DNA of 64,000 bases from JADGGM01 sp025449955 (GTDB lineage: Bacteria; Gemmatimonadota; Gemmatimonadetes; Gemmatimonadales; Gemmatimonadaceae): contig DATBNO010000117.1 in the NCBI GenBank assembly GCA_036554285.1, positions 1-64,000 of the forward strand, read 5' to 3'. The position numbers and the translations under genes were made by a program. Below, piece by piece: positions 1-9,302 of this stretch. Position 1 is the stretch's first letter. Every line of letters begins with the position of its first letter. The notes below the pieces were generated by a model. It was given only the letters and a program-made list of their open reading frames with translations, ran no database searches and was not told where the DNA came from.

Positions 1-119
1 GCGAGGTCGCGATCGATGTCCGACGCGGCCAGCGTTAGGCCCGCGGGCATGCCCTCGAGGATGCACACGAGCGCTGGGCCGTGCGACTCGCCGGCGGTTG
101 TGAAGCGAAGGAGGGTCAC
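1..119 (-). CDS. aroC: Chorismate synthase, N-terminal part (cut by left edge)
   Basis: The minus strand from GTG at 119 encodes about 39 residues and runs off the window. Residues 8-14 read TAGESHG, the conserved N-terminal signature of chorismate synthase, followed by a typical EGMPAGL stretch. The enzyme converts 5-enolpyruvylshikimate-3-phosphate to chorismate using reduced FMN. The GTG start matches the usual N-terminus. An in-frame ATG at 152 would add 11 residues, and neither start has a good ribosome binding site. The gene follows the pil operon on the same strand but is separated by an intrinsic terminator. The pilQ-aroC neighbourhood is, to my knowledge, seen in several bacterial phyla. 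Confidence 0.88.
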   Translation of the reverse strand, partial: MTLLRFTTAGESHGPALVCILEGMPAGLTLAASDIDRDL

Positions 120-200
120 GTGTCGATGGCGTGCCGGTGCAGCGACCGTCATCGCTTGGTGCGGCCAGCGGTGCAGCAGACCATCGCGAAGACGATGCTG

Positions 201-242
201 CCACGAAAGAGAAAGCGTGGTAGCACCGGAATGCTACCACGC
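201..242 (-). terminator. Intrinsic terminator after the pil operon
   Basis: A perfect 11-bp inverted repeat (215-225 and 232-242, six-base loop) is followed, in the minus-strand direction, by a pyrimidine-rich tail of mostly T at 214-204. It lies 50 bases after the stop of the lipoprotein gene and before aroC, so it probably ends the pil transcript. aroC would then need its own promoter or readthrough. Confidence 0.75.
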
Positions 243-291
243 CTTGGGGTGTTCGTGCAATCAGGACTACATGAGTCCAGCGCTGTTCGGA

Positions 292-2781
292 CTACGACGA
301 CGGACAGCTGGTCGCGAGCTGCGCTTGCGTAAGGCTCACGATCACGACGCCGAATTGTGTCGCGCCGACCAGCACCACGTTGCCGGCCGCATCCTTTGCC
401 GCTTTGATCGGACCGACGATCGGATCACGAGTCGGCACGATGAGGCAGCGGTTGTAGTTGAACGTGTCGTACACTTCGATCTGCGGCGACGACGATGCCG
501 CGAAGCTGAGACGCGTTCCCGGAGGCGACGTAGCCGGACCGATACCCGCGTTGCCCGGGTGGAAGTCGAAGCCAGGATTGCCACCAGACGTCTGCAGCAG
601 ACCCTGGAGCCGGAGCGTGCGATCAATGATGTAGGTGGAGTCGCCGCGAATGGCGGCGAGTTCACCGTCGAAATTGATTGCCACACCGTTGACGCGGGCG
701 AAAGCATTTGAAATGAAGTCCGACACATCCAGCGGGCGCGATACGCCGTTGTCGATCTCTGGTGCCGGCGCCGTGAACGTGCCCTGGGCGTTCGTGAACT
801 GAGTCTGGAATCCGCTGGTCACGTCGTACATGATCGCGCGGCTGCCCAAGACCGATCCGCCTTCGCCCAAGATCGCGCGGCGGAAGTTGCCCGAATTCCG
901 AACGAAGGTCGTGTCGCGGAACGCGAGCTGATCGATGCGAACTACGATCGAGAAGCCCGTGGTGTCGACGCCGCCGTTGCCCAACTGTCTGAATTGCACC
1001 AGCAGCGAGTCGGCCGAGCCGACGCCCTGCGCGCCGAAGCGTTCGACCTCGAGCGTATCGGACCGTCCAGCGGTCTGGCCCATCGCCTGCTCGAAGAAGA
1101 AGTGGGACGTGTGGTTCGTGAGATCCTCCCAGCGAACCGTGCCCTGGTTGGTGAAGGGCAGGCTCTGGCCGCCGGTCGGCGTCGTGGAGTAGACCAGGAT
1201 GACATCGCCGCATGCGGCCGGACCCGCGGTCGGACCCGTGCACGTCGCCGCGATGTACTGCGGGCGATCGCTGAAATCATACGGGGTCCGCTGTTCGATG
1301 ATCTGGCCCGGCGCCGTGGTCGATGCAACCGACGTGACGGTGTACGGAATGATGTTAGGCAGCGCATACCGCGGGAACACTTCGACATCCGCGTTGGCGT
1401 GCACGTTGACGTAGCTGATCAGCGTACCGCCCGAGTTCGCGACGAGGATCGTGTCACCCATGGTGCCGTCGCGATTGGCGGGCCACGCCGTGATACCCCA
1501 CGGTCGCGAGCCGACGATAATCGGCGACTGGAATGCCGAGTCGGTCAGATCGAAGACTTCGAGCTCGTTCTTCTCGATGTTGCTGAGATAGAGGCGATTG
1601 GTCGGCTTGTGGTACAGCGCGTCGGCGATGACACCACCGTTAGGCAACGTGCGCGTGAGTCCGGCGACGACGTCGACCGTGTCACCACGCTGTGTCACCC
1701 CATCGCTGAGCAGTGCGTACGCCCGGGTGCCGTTCGTGTTGCGGGCGAAACCGGACACCTGCACTTCCTTCGGGAAGGTCGCGATGTTCAGTCCGAGTTT
1801 GAACGTGTGCAGGGCTGAGCTCACGCTGCCGGTGACTTGGAACGAGTCGGCGGAGAAGAACGTGTTCGGATCACTCGGCAAATTCCTGACTTCATAGCCG
1901 AGCCAGCGAATGCCGGCGCGATCGTGCGCGCTCACGTGCATCGTGTCAGTGACTTCGATGCGCGACGTGATACCGAAATCAACGACCGGAACACTGTTGC
2001 CGGCCGCTGAGTTGGCGACGACGACGTTCACCGGGAGACCGAGGATGCGCCGCTTGAGCGAATCCATCACGAACGGCGTGAGCGTGAGCGTCCCTGTCGT
2101 CGCGCCGACCAGGCTAACGGACGTGTCGACGCCGACGGAGTCCTTGAGCGGCGAGTTGTAGAGCACCGAATCGGTGACCGGCGTGGCGAAGACGCCGCTG
2201 GCGATGAAGCCGAGGGCCTTCACCATGTTCGGGCTCTTGCCGCTGAGCGAAACCGCCATCGTGAATCCAACGACGGCGGTGTCGTTTGCTTTCGGGTTCG
2301 TAATGATTGCGACCGACGGCGATTGGTTGCCGGTGCCGATGAAGGCGGTGTCGGCCTTGGATACGTTGTGTGCGCCGTCGACTGCGGATGCGATGACCGT
2401 CACCGTCGTACCCGGGGGCACTGTAGACGGCACCGGTACGGTATACGGCAGCGTCACCGACGTCACGGCACTGTTGAACGTGGTGTCGAAGGCGCCGCTG
2501 ATGCCGGGACCGGAGACGCTGACGCGCACGGCCAGCAGGCCGAGGTTGTCAGTGGCCAGGACGTTGAACGCAACGACGGAGTCCGACGACGGCGCCGCCG
2601 TGGTGATCGAGACGACAGGAGGCGTGGAGTCGGCGAGCACGCCGCCACCGGCGCCGTCGCCTTGGACGCAGGCGGCAACGAGTACAGCAGCTGCAAGGCC
2701 GGCGATGCGGCCTGCGCGGCCCGGCGTGAAGGCGCGCGCGTGGTCAGTAATGCGCGCCAGGCGCGCCAGAGTCCGCGTCAT
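292..2781 (-). CDS. Large Ig-like / beta-propeller-like lipoprotein in the pil operon
   Basis: The protein has 829 residues from the ATG at 2781, chosen because it gives a lipoprotein signal: a basic N-terminus, a hydrophobic run LAAAVLVA, then Cys. An upstream in-frame start would overlap pilQ and bury the signal. After the lipobox come bacterial Ig-like segments (about residues 50-150), each with Thr/Ser/Val-rich strands and Asp-Asn-rich turns. The middle and C-terminal parts contain a stretch about reading stored names and values (LYLSNIEKNELEVFDL) that resembles YVTN/NHL-type propeller blades. The gene begins 13 bases after the pilQ stop and is the last gene before the terminator. That position suggests an outer-membrane or surface partner of the pilus. 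I cannot name a family; the function is unknown. Confidence 0.8.
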   Translation of the reverse strand: MTRTLARLARITDHARAFTPGRAGRIAGLAAAVLVAACVQGDGAGGGVLADSTPPVVSITTAAPSSDSVVAFNVLATDNLGLLAVRVSVSGPGISGAFDTTFNSAVTSVTLPYTVPVPSTVPPGTTVTVIASAVDGAHNVSKADTAFIGTGNQSPSVAIITNPKANDTAVVGFTMAVSLSGKSPNMVKALGFIASGVFATPVTDSVLYNSPLKDSVGVDTSVSLVGATTGTLTLTPFVMDSLKRRILGLPVNVVVANSAAGNSVPVVDFGITSRIEVTDTMHVSAHDRAGIRWLGYEVRNLPSDPNTFFSADSFQVTGSVSSALHTFKLGLNIATFPKEVQVSGFARNTNGTRAYALLSDGVTQRGDTVDVVAGLTRTLPNGGVIADALYHKPTNRLYLSNIEKNELEVFDLTDSAFQSPIIVGSRPWGITAWPANRDGTMGDTILVANSGGTLISYVNVHANADVEVFPRYALPNIIPYTVTSVASTTAPGQIIEQRTPYDFSDRPQYIAATCTGPTAGPAACGDVILVYSTTPTGGQSLPFTNQGTVRWEDLTNHTSHFFFEQAMGQTAGRSDTLEVERFGAQGVGSADSLLVQFRQLGNGGVDTTGFSIVVRIDQLAFRDTTFVRNSGNFRRAILGEGGSVLGSRAIMYDVTSGFQTQFTNAQGTFTAPAPEIDNGVSRPLDVSDFISNAFARVNGVAINFDGELAAIRGDSTYIIDRTLRLQGLLQTSGGNPGFDFHPGNAGIGPATSPPGTRLSFAASSSPQIEVYDTFNYNRCLIVPTRDPIVGPIKAAKDAAGNVVLVGATQFGVVIVSLTQAQLATSCPSS

Positions 2782-2794
2782 AGGTCGCTCTCGG

Positions 2795-4735
2795 TCAGCG
2801 GTCGCCGCCGGGTGCGCCGATGGCGTCACCGTCGTCGACAATGTGTGGTGTGACAAGGATCAGAAGATCGGTCTTGTCCTCCTGGGTGCGCGTCTCGCCG
2901 AACAGCTTGCCGATGAACGGGAGATCGACCAGGAGCGGAATACCGGACTTGGACTGTTGGACCTGCGTGGTCGTTAGGCCACCGATGACCGCGGTCTCGC
3001 CGTCGCCGACGAGCAGCTCGTTGTCGGCGCTCTGCTCGAGGAACGTGTAGCCAAGGTCGGAGGCGGCGGGCTGCAGCTGCGACCGCTCGGCGTGCAACGT
3101 CATGAGGATCTTGCGGTTGTTGGTGATGTGCGGCGTCACCTTGAGGATGATACCGGTCTTCTTGAACTGCACCGTGGCGCGCGGAGCCGTGGCACCGGTT
3201 CCACCCTGGCTGAGCGACCCGAGGTCGACGATACGAATCGGGGTCTCTTCACCGGAGAGGATCTGCGCCTCGCGGTTGTCCAACGTGACGATGCTCGGCT
3301 CCGCCTCGACGTCCGACAGCCGGACTTCTTGCAGTCCGTCGAGGAACGCCGTCAGGTTGAACTTGCCTAACGCGGTGGAGAAGATCAGGGACAACGCCGG
3401 GTCGACCACGCGCTGCGTGGCATTCGAGATGGCCGCGAGCGAATTGCCGCCGATGTTGATGACTTGTGTATTTGTGGGGAACGGCGTTCCAACGACGGCG
3501 TCGGGCACTCCATCACCGTTCGTGTCGACGGGTTTGAAGGTGCTCGGGTCCGTGCGCTGCACGAGCTTGTTGAAGAACGTGCCGTTGTCGCCCAGGTCAT
3601 AGCTGACGCCAATGTCCTGGATGTTCGTGCGATCGACGAGAATGATCTTGGTCTTGATCGAGACCTGCGGCGTGCGCACGTCGAGGTCCTTGATGTAGTT
3701 GGCGATCTCCTCGAGACGCGAGGGCACGTCGGTGACGAGCAACCGGTTGGTTCCGGAGTCGGCGCTGACATCGCCGCGCGATTTGCATTCGTTGCTGTTG
3801 CCGGACGAGCCCGACGCACCGTTCGGGCAATCCTTGGACAGGAGGCTCTTGACCGTCGAGACTAACGAGCTCGCGCGCGCATAGTTCACCGAGATGATTC
3901 GCGTTTGCACGGGCTCGGTGGCCTGCTGCTTGGCAATGTTTTCGTAGCTGTCGACCGAAATGATGCCGTCCTGGTCTTCCTTGGCGGCGTAGCCTTGCGA
4001 CGACAGAATCGCGCGCAGGGCGACGTCCCACGGTTGATCGCGGACTTCAGCCGACACTGTGCCGGTTACACCTTTGCCGGCGACGATCGTACGGCCGGAG
4101 AAGACGGCGAACCCGGCGATGACCTCGCGGATATCGGTATCCGTGTACGTCACCGTGATCTTGGGCTGCGACGACGCTGCGAGCGCGTGGTCGTGCGGCG
4201 TGAGGTGCACCGTGGAGTGCGTCGCGCCGGCAGACGATTGATCGGACGCGGGCATGTCGGCGGCCGCATCGAACGAATCGCCGCCTTCCGACGACGCGTG
4301 CCAGGCGATGAACGACGTCTTCTTCGTGCCATCGGGATCGAGCACGACGTGCACTTCGTTGAGCGTGCGATTCACCGTGTAGCTGTGCTGTCCGTCGAGG
4401 TCGATGACCAGGCGGACGATGTTGTCGCGGTACTGCGCGACACGCACGTTGGTGATACCGCCTCGCGCGATGCGGTCATACAAATGGCCGGCCGAGGTGA
4501 GTTTGGCGCCACGCAAGTCGAGCACGATGCGGGGCGGACTCGCCAGGGAGAAGTCATCGACGTCAACCGAGCCGTCGACGGCGACGACGACTTCGGCGCG
4601 CCCGGCAGAGGGCACGACGCTGAGGGACTTCACCTCACCGCCGCCTAACTCGCCGGACGTCGCGGCGCGGGCGACGGGCGCCTGCGCTGCGAGCGCGGCG
4701 AGCGTCAATCCGATCAGCGCACAGACCCGCCTCAT
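2795..4735 (-). CDS. pilQ: Type IV pilus secretin PilQ
   Basis: PilQ forms the outer-membrane ring through which the pilus passes. The 646-residue protein has a cleavable signal peptide ending near ARAATSG and an AMIN domain (about 35-130) with the repeated pattern of paired beta strands. An STN/N0-N1 region follows (about 190-390, including DVALRAILSSQGY). The C-terminal secretin domain (about 400-640) ends with LLILVTPHIVDDG, a characteristic secretin ending. The length is normal for PilQ with a single AMIN domain. The start overlaps the pilP stop by four bases (ATGA), so translation is probably coupled. There is no lipobox, so outer-membrane insertion would need a pilotin or self-assembly. 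Confidence 0.95.
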   Translation of the reverse strand: MRRVCALIGLTLAALAAQAPVARAATSGELGGGEVKSLSVVPSAGRAEVVVAVDGSVDVDDFSLASPPRIVLDLRGAKLTSAGHLYDRIARGGITNVRVAQYRDNIVRLVIDLDGQHSYTVNRTLNEVHVVLDPDGTKKTSFIAWHASSEGGDSFDAAADMPASDQSSAGATHSTVHLTPHDHALAASSQPKITVTYTDTDIREVIAGFAVFSGRTIVAGKGVTGTVSAEVRDQPWDVALRAILSSQGYAAKEDQDGIISVDSYENIAKQQATEPVQTRIISVNYARASSLVSTVKSLLSKDCPNGASGSSGNSNECKSRGDVSADSGTNRLLVTDVPSRLEEIANYIKDLDVRTPQVSIKTKIILVDRTNIQDIGVSYDLGDNGTFFNKLVQRTDPSTFKPVDTNGDGVPDAVVGTPFPTNTQVINIGGNSLAAISNATQRVVDPALSLIFSTALGKFNLTAFLDGLQEVRLSDVEAEPSIVTLDNREAQILSGEETPIRIVDLGSLSQGGTGATAPRATVQFKKTGIILKVTPHITNNRKILMTLHAERSQLQPAASDLGYTFLEQSADNELLVGDGETAVIGGLTTTQVQQSKSGIPLLVDLPFIGKLFGETRTQEDKTDLLILVTPHIVDDGDAIGAPGGDR

Positions 4736-5529
4736 TGCGACCTCGCTCTCGTGGAATCGTTGAGCGCCAGCGTTTCTTGCCGGCTATATCCGTATTCTTC
4801 CAGGGTGAACGTGACGGACTTGAGGTCGATGCGCGAAACCCGCATGCGGCCCAGGGTCTGTCCCGTCTTGACGCGGTACTGGTCCTTCGTCGACACGTCG
4901 CGCAGGATGGCGACGGACCGGCCAGCCGGATCGTAGATGACCAGGTCCAGCTTGAGGTCGGAGATCATCGGCCGGAGCTCACCAGACGTAATGAGTGAGA
5001 CAAACGGATCACGTCTCCCATCCGGGTTGTATGAAAACGTCTCGCGCGTGAGCGCGATCTCGTTCTTGCCGCCCCGTTCTGAAATCGACGTCGTGCCTTC
5101 GCCTTGCGCGCCTTGCGGACCGGTGATGCTCACCGTATCACGGCCCTTTGCGTTAGGCGTGTGCGGCGCGTGCGCGATCGGCGCACCCTTCGCGGGTGCA
5201 TGGGCCACCGCAGCGGAGGTGGCGGCGGTCGCAACGGACTTGGACGCCGGCATCGCAGCAGGCGTCGACGGCGGTGTCGACTCGGGCGGCGCTTGGTGCG
5301 AGGTGCGCGGCAGCTCGGCGACGTGTGTGGGCGTCGTTGGGCGAGCCGGCTTCGCAGCCGGGCCGTCCGTGTTCTGCATCGCCTCGATGTGCGCGTTGGT
5401 CGCGGCCGCAACGCGGCGAGCCGCGTTCTTCGCTGCCGTGCCGGGGATCTGCTGTGCCGCGAGCGCCGGAGCGCCGAGTGCCACGCACGCCGCGACGAGC
5501 GACGCGAGTCCGAGTGTACGAATGGTCAT
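4732..5529 (-). CDS. pilP: Type IV pilus inner-membrane lipoprotein-like protein PilP
   Basis: PilP links the inner-membrane PilN/PilO dimer to PilQ. The 265-residue protein starts with a signal peptide ending at about ALAAQ. It then has a long Ala/Pro/Thr-rich linker (about 30-150) that would span the periplasm. The conserved C-terminal domain (about 165-260) begins FSYNPDGRRDPF, which is close to the PilP family motif, and continues with beta strands. Unlike classic PilP there is no lipobox Cys; the signal ends in AQQ. It overlaps pilO by four bases and pilQ by four bases. Confidence 0.88.
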   Translation of the reverse strand: MTIRTLGLASLVAACVALGAPALAAQQIPGTAAKNAARRVAAATNAHIEAMQNTDGPAAKPARPTTPTHVAELPRTSHQAPPESTPPSTPAAMPASKSVATAATSAAVAHAPAKGAPIAHAPHTPNAKGRDTVSITGPQGAQGEGTTSISERGGKNEIALTRETFSYNPDGRRDPFVSLITSGELRPMISDLKLDLVIYDPAGRSVAILRDVSTKDQYRVKTGQTLGRMRVSRIDLKSVTFTLEEYGYSRQETLALNDSTRARSQ

Positions 5530-6161
5530 GACTTCGCTCCCTTCTGCGTGGGAGGCTGATTCTCCGCGTCTTCGGCGGGGTTGTGCGTTACGAACGTCTG
5601 CAGTTGGAATCGCGCTTCGATCTGCGCGTCGCCCGCCTGCGGGTGCGCCTGCTTGCTCGTGTTGGCGTTCGCCAACGACAACTGGACGTTGACCGGGAGC
5701 ACAATGCGCGTGAGCGACCCGACGTTGGCGAAGAACTCGGCGAGCTCGTGATAGCCGCCCGTGATCGCCATGCCGTACCGGTACGTGTCGTAGTTGCTGC
5801 CTTCCTGCACCGGCGCCGGATCGACTGACGAGAGGTCGAGACCCGCGCGGCGCGCGGCAGTCGAGACCTGCTCGAGGAGCGCGGGCACCTCGTTGCCGGC
5901 CGGCACGAGCGTGCGGATCAGCGAGAGGTTCTGCTGATACTGCGCGAGCTGCGTGCGCAACTCACTCAGGTTGCCTTTGCTCATCTCCGATTTCGCGCGC
6001 TGGTTCATCGTGACGAGCGCCTCGATGCGATCTTGCTGCTTGTTCAACGACGTCGAGCGCGGGGTGTAGACCATGTACCAGTAGAGGCCGATCGCGGCGA
6101 TGGCGAGCACGGCCACGAGTATGAGCGATTGCTCGCGCTGTCCTTTAGGCAGACCAGGCAT
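5526..6161 (-). CDS. pilO: Type IV pilus alignment protein PilO
   Basis: The 211-residue protein has one N-terminal transmembrane helix (about 12-32) after a short basic cytoplasmic tail, then a coiled coil (about 35-90, rich in Gln, Leu and Glu). A ferredoxin-like periplasmic domain (about 95-190) includes GGYHELAEFFANVGSLTRIV, typical of PilO. It should dimerise with PilN and carry PilP. The length is usual for the family. The gap to pilN is two bases. Confidence 0.92.
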   Translation of the reverse strand: MPGLPKGQREQSLILVAVLAIAAIGLYWYMVYTPRSTSLNKQQDRIEALVTMNQRAKSEMSKGNLSELRTQLAQYQQNLSLIRTLVPAGNEVPALLEQVSTAARRAGLDLSSVDPAPVQEGSNYDTYRYGMAITGGYHELAEFFANVGSLTRIVLPVNVQLSLANANTSKQAHPQAGDAQIEARFQLQTFVTHNPAEDAENQPPTQKGAKS

Positions 6162-6163
6162 CG

Positions 6164-6907
6164 CTACCTCACCGAGAGCGAAACGGGGACGGTCTTGATC
6201 ATCGACGGATCAGGCGCTTGGTACGCGGCATCGAGTTGGAACTCGGTGACGTCTTTGCCATCGGCGACCACGATCGACGACCGGACGAGCGTCACGTTCT
6301 CAATGAACGGCGACGCTTCGAGCAGCTTCATGAACCGCGTGAGCGCCTGAATGTCGACCGTCTGTCCGACGATGTGCAGCTTGACGACGGGGATGCTCGC
6401 GGTATCGACGGGCGGCGGACCTTTGGGGGCCGCGCCCTTCTTTTTCGAGACGTTAGGCGGCGGCTGGTCCTGCTGCGCCGCGGTCGAGCTGTTGGTCTGC
6501 GTGACCGACATGAGCCACGTGTACGGCGGCAGCGCGCGGCTGATCTCATCCATGAGATGCGGCCACACGTAGCGCTTGTTGTCGAACGACTTGATCAGGT
6601 CGACCTGTTGAACCACCGAGTCGCGTTGGGCTTCGGCTTTCCGCTTCTGAACGATGATGGCGGTGAAGCGAATCGAGTCCTGTTGGGCAGCCTGGAGCTG
6701 GGCGTCGAGGTTCGTGGCGCGGGCGTTCTGGTGCCAATACATCAGACCGACGATCAACACAGCGGCAATGGCTGATGCCGCCGCCGCGAGCAGATAGGGA
6801 TCTTTGACCCGCGCCACCGCTCCGGCGGCAACGCCGGCGAAGTTCACGCCCGCGCCGCGGCTGCGCGACTTTTTCGCGCTACCCGGATTCAGATTGATTT
6901 CGATCAT
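6164..6907 (-). CDS. pilN: Type IV pilus assembly protein PilN
   Basis: The 247-residue protein opens with MIEINLNP, which is close to the N-terminal motif that PilN uses to bind PilM. A single transmembrane segment follows (about 40-60), then a coiled coil (about 65-110) and a C-terminal periplasmic domain (about 115-245). A Pro/Lys-rich insertion (about 145-165, PPPNVSKKKG) sits inside that domain. It lies between pilM (21-base gap) and pilO. Function follows from family and order: a cytoplasmic membrane platform linking PilM to PilO/PilP. Confidence 0.92.
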   Translation of the reverse strand: MIEINLNPGSAKKSRSRGAGVNFAGVAAGAVARVKDPYLLAAAASAIAAVLIVGLMYWHQNARATNLDAQLQAAQQDSIRFTAIIVQKRKAEAQRDSVVQQVDLIKSFDNKRYVWPHLMDEISRALPPYTWLMSVTQTNSSTAAQQDQPPPNVSKKKGAAPKGPPPVDTASIPVVKLHIVGQTVDIQALTRFMKLLEASPFIENVTLVRSSIVVADGKDVTEFQLDAAYQAPDPSMIKTVPVSLSVR

Positions 6908-6928
6908 TACGCGGCCTTCGCGAGAGGG

Positions 6929-7972
6929 TCAGGCGACCTGGCGAAGCGCCAGCCCGATGGGAAGCATGAGGAGCGGAGCGACATCGTCGATGACGAGCGA
7001 ATCAAAAGCACCGTCACGTACTCGCAAGCGCTGCAGCGGGTTGGCTTGCTCGACCGGAATACGCAAGCGAGTCGCGAGCGCTTCCGTTAGGCCTGGAACA
7101 CGCGAGCCGCCACCACTGGTGTAGGCGGCGCGCAGCTTGTTGGTCACGCGCGACGAGCTGGCGAGGAATGCGGCGGCGCGCTCGATGCCGGTGGCAATCT
7201 CTTCGCCGCGCGTCTCGGTGACCGTCTGGAGATGCGGCGAGCGATCGTAGCCTTGCAGGAGGCCGTCGGCCTCTTCGGCGCTCAACCCGCGCTCGCGCTG
7301 CAAGTCTTCGCGGAATCGGCGGGTGCCGACCGCGATGTCGCGCGTGAGCAGCGGGACACCATCTTCCATGATGTTGATGTTCGTGACCTCGTGCCCGATG
7401 TTCACGAGGCAGACCACACCATTCATCGCTTCGGGATAGTTGACTTCGAATGCGTTGTGGAGCGCGAACGCGTCCACGTCCACCGCACTCGGCGTCACTT
7501 CAGCGTCGGTTAGGAGACGCAGCTTGTTCTCGATGAGGTCGCGCTTGGCGGCGACGAGCAGCACGTTCATCTCGAGACCGTCGGCATCCGGGTCGAGGAT
7601 TTGGAAATCCAGCTCGACCGATTCCATGTCGAAGGGCACGTGCTGTTCGGCTTCCCACCGAATGAGCTCGCGCGCCTGTTGTTCCTTCACCCGATCGATT
7701 TGGATCTTCTTGATGATCACGTCGCGGCCACCGACGGCGGTGATCACGGGGCGGCCTTTGATGCCTGCGGCCGCGAGCGCGTTGCGCGCGGCTTCCGCGA
7801 CAATGCCGGGGTCCATGACCTCGCCTTCGACAATGGCATCCGCGAGCAGCGGCGCGATTGCGACCTTGGTCAGCTCAGGCTCGCCCTTCGCGTGATCGAT
7901 GACGGCGACTTTGACGAGGCCCGAGCCGATGTCGAGCCCGATCGAAGTCTTTTTGCGACCGAAGAGACCCAT
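6929..7972 (-). CDS. pilM: Actin-like ATPase PilM of the type IV pilus
   Basis: PilM is a cytoplasmic FtsA-like ATPase that binds the PilN tail. In the 347-residue protein the ATP-binding phosphate-1 motif IGLDIGSGLVK is at about residues 11-21. The second phosphate loop NIGHEVTNINI is near 193-203, and a Gly-rich segment (SGGGSRVPGL) is near 288-297. It is the first gene of pilMNOPQ. The 194 bases upstream (7973-8166) hold no gene and are the likely site of a promoter, but I found no convincing -35/-10 or sigma54 -24/-12 element there. Confidence 0.95.
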   Translation of the reverse strand: MGLFGRKKTSIGLDIGSGLVKVAVIDHAKGEPELTKVAIAPLLADAIVEGEVMDPGIVAEAARNALAAAGIKGRPVITAVGGRDVIIKKIQIDRVKEQQARELIRWEAEQHVPFDMESVELDFQILDPDADGLEMNVLLVAAKRDLIENKLRLLTDAEVTPSAVDVDAFALHNAFEVNYPEAMNGVVCLVNIGHEVTNINIMEDGVPLLTRDIAVGTRRFREDLQRERGLSAEEADGLLQGYDRSPHLQTVTETRGEEIATGIERAAAFLASSSRVTNKLRAAYTSGGGSRVPGLTEALATRLRIPVEQANPLQRLRVRDGAFDSLVIDDVAPLLMLPIGLALRQVA

Positions 7973-8166
7973 GGGGAAACCGTGCGGTAGTCGGGTGAGC
8001 GAAGCGTGAGTGCTGAGAAAAGCGCGATGAGCATCGCGATACGCGTGGTGCGTGCGCCGCAGTGCGTTCGGTTACCAGTCACACGACCCGATTGGGCGGA
8101 GGTAACTTCTGATCGGGTGCTGGAACGTCGCGTGACCAACGTGCTCCGGCGACCTATTCACGCGCG

Positions 8167-9300
8167 TCAAAACATCTCGGTCCACGACTGTCCAGGTTGG
8201 GGTACCGGTCGCGCCCCTGCGACGAGTGCACGGTCGACGGCGCACGACGAGTACTGGACGATCGAGCCGCCTTCGAGTGCGACATGGTCGGCGAGCACGA
8301 CACCCACCAGCTGCGCTCCGCTCTCGAGACGAACCGAGCCCCGCGCGATGACGACGCCTTCGAATCGCGCACCGGTCTCGAGAGTCAAGTCGCCGTCGAC
8401 GAGCAACATTCCCTGTCCGGCTCCTCCGACCAGCCGGAGGTCGCCATCGACGTAGCCCAACGTGAAGACCAACTTGCACGGTGAGTCCGCGCCGAAGACG
8501 CGCAGCGGATCGCCGAAGTTTCCCAGCGTGTGCGTGTCACACTCGCCACGCCCGTCGACACGCGGCGCCGGAGACAGAACGCTGCCGCTCGTGATCGGCG
8601 TCGCGAGCCTGGAAAGAAATGTGCGGTCCACCTGACCGAACTGCTCATACGTCTCGACCGATCCGGCAAGCGGCGAGACTTGGACGGATGGTCGTCCGGT
8701 CGCACACGGCGCGGACGTGCACGCAGCGGTATCGATGGCGCCACTGTCCGGAACGCCTAACGCAGCGATGGTGGACTCGGGCGGTGGGCAGTCCGCGAAA
8801 GAGGAATCACGCCCCGACACGAACGATGAATCCGCGATCGTGATTCCGTGCTTGGCCATCGCCACGGACAGGCGCGGTATGACCGGGAGGCGCAACGCGA
8901 CGAGAAGGCCAACGCGCCGCTGCGCGCGACGAGGAGGCTGGCCTGCAGTGCCCAACGACGTGACGAGCGCGCTGGAAGGCGTGAGCTTCCAAACACTCAC
9001 GTCGACGACGACATCGCCCGAGACGCCAAGCGTCTCGCGCGAGACGGCGGCGTGATGCACGGGCGGCAACGCGCTCCACGAACTTGCCCAACGCGCCGGA
9101 GACAGCATCGAGTAGGCGCCATACTCCGCCGCGGCGAGCGCGCGCGTGCGTTGCATGGCGTCGGCGCCAAGCTGTGCTTCGCGCCACGATGCGAAGAAAC
9201 CACCCGCGACCAACGCGCCCAGGATCGCGAGCGCCACGAGGACGATGAGCAGCGTGCTTCCTGCGCGCACGCGATTCCTGCCAAGGGGCGTGAATGTCAT
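8167..9300 (-). CDS. PilX-like pilus assembly protein
   Basis: The 377-residue protein begins with a short basic leader, then a hydrophobic helix STLLIVLVALAILGALVAGG (about 16-35) and an AAAEYGAY stretch, as in PilX N-terminal domains. The C-terminal part (about 275-345) has beta-helix-like repeats LVDGDLTLETGA, GVVIARGSVRLESGA and GVVLADHVALEGG, which resemble bactofilin-like domains found at the end of some PilX proteins. It lies two bases after the PilW-like gene. Minor pseudopilins of this kind prime pilus assembly in the inner membrane. The family call rests on N-terminal architecture and neighbours. Confidence 0.75.
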   Translation of the reverse strand: MTFTPLGRNRVRAGSTLLIVLVALAILGALVAGGFFASWREAQLGADAMQRTRALAAAEYGAYSMLSPARWASSWSALPPVHHAAVSRETLGVSGDVVVDVSVWKLTPSSALVTSLGTAGQPPRRAQRRVGLLVALRLPVIPRLSVAMAKHGITIADSSFVSGRDSSFADCPPPESTIAALGVPDSGAIDTAACTSAPCATGRPSVQVSPLAGSVETYEQFGQVDRTFLSRLATPITSGSVLSPAPRVDGRGECDTHTLGNFGDPLRVFGADSPCKLVFTLGYVDGDLRLVGGAGQGMLLVDGDLTLETGARFEGVVIARGSVRLESGAQLVGVVLADHVALEGGSIVQYSSCAVDRALVAGARPVPQPGQSWTEMF

Positions 9301-9302
9301 GG

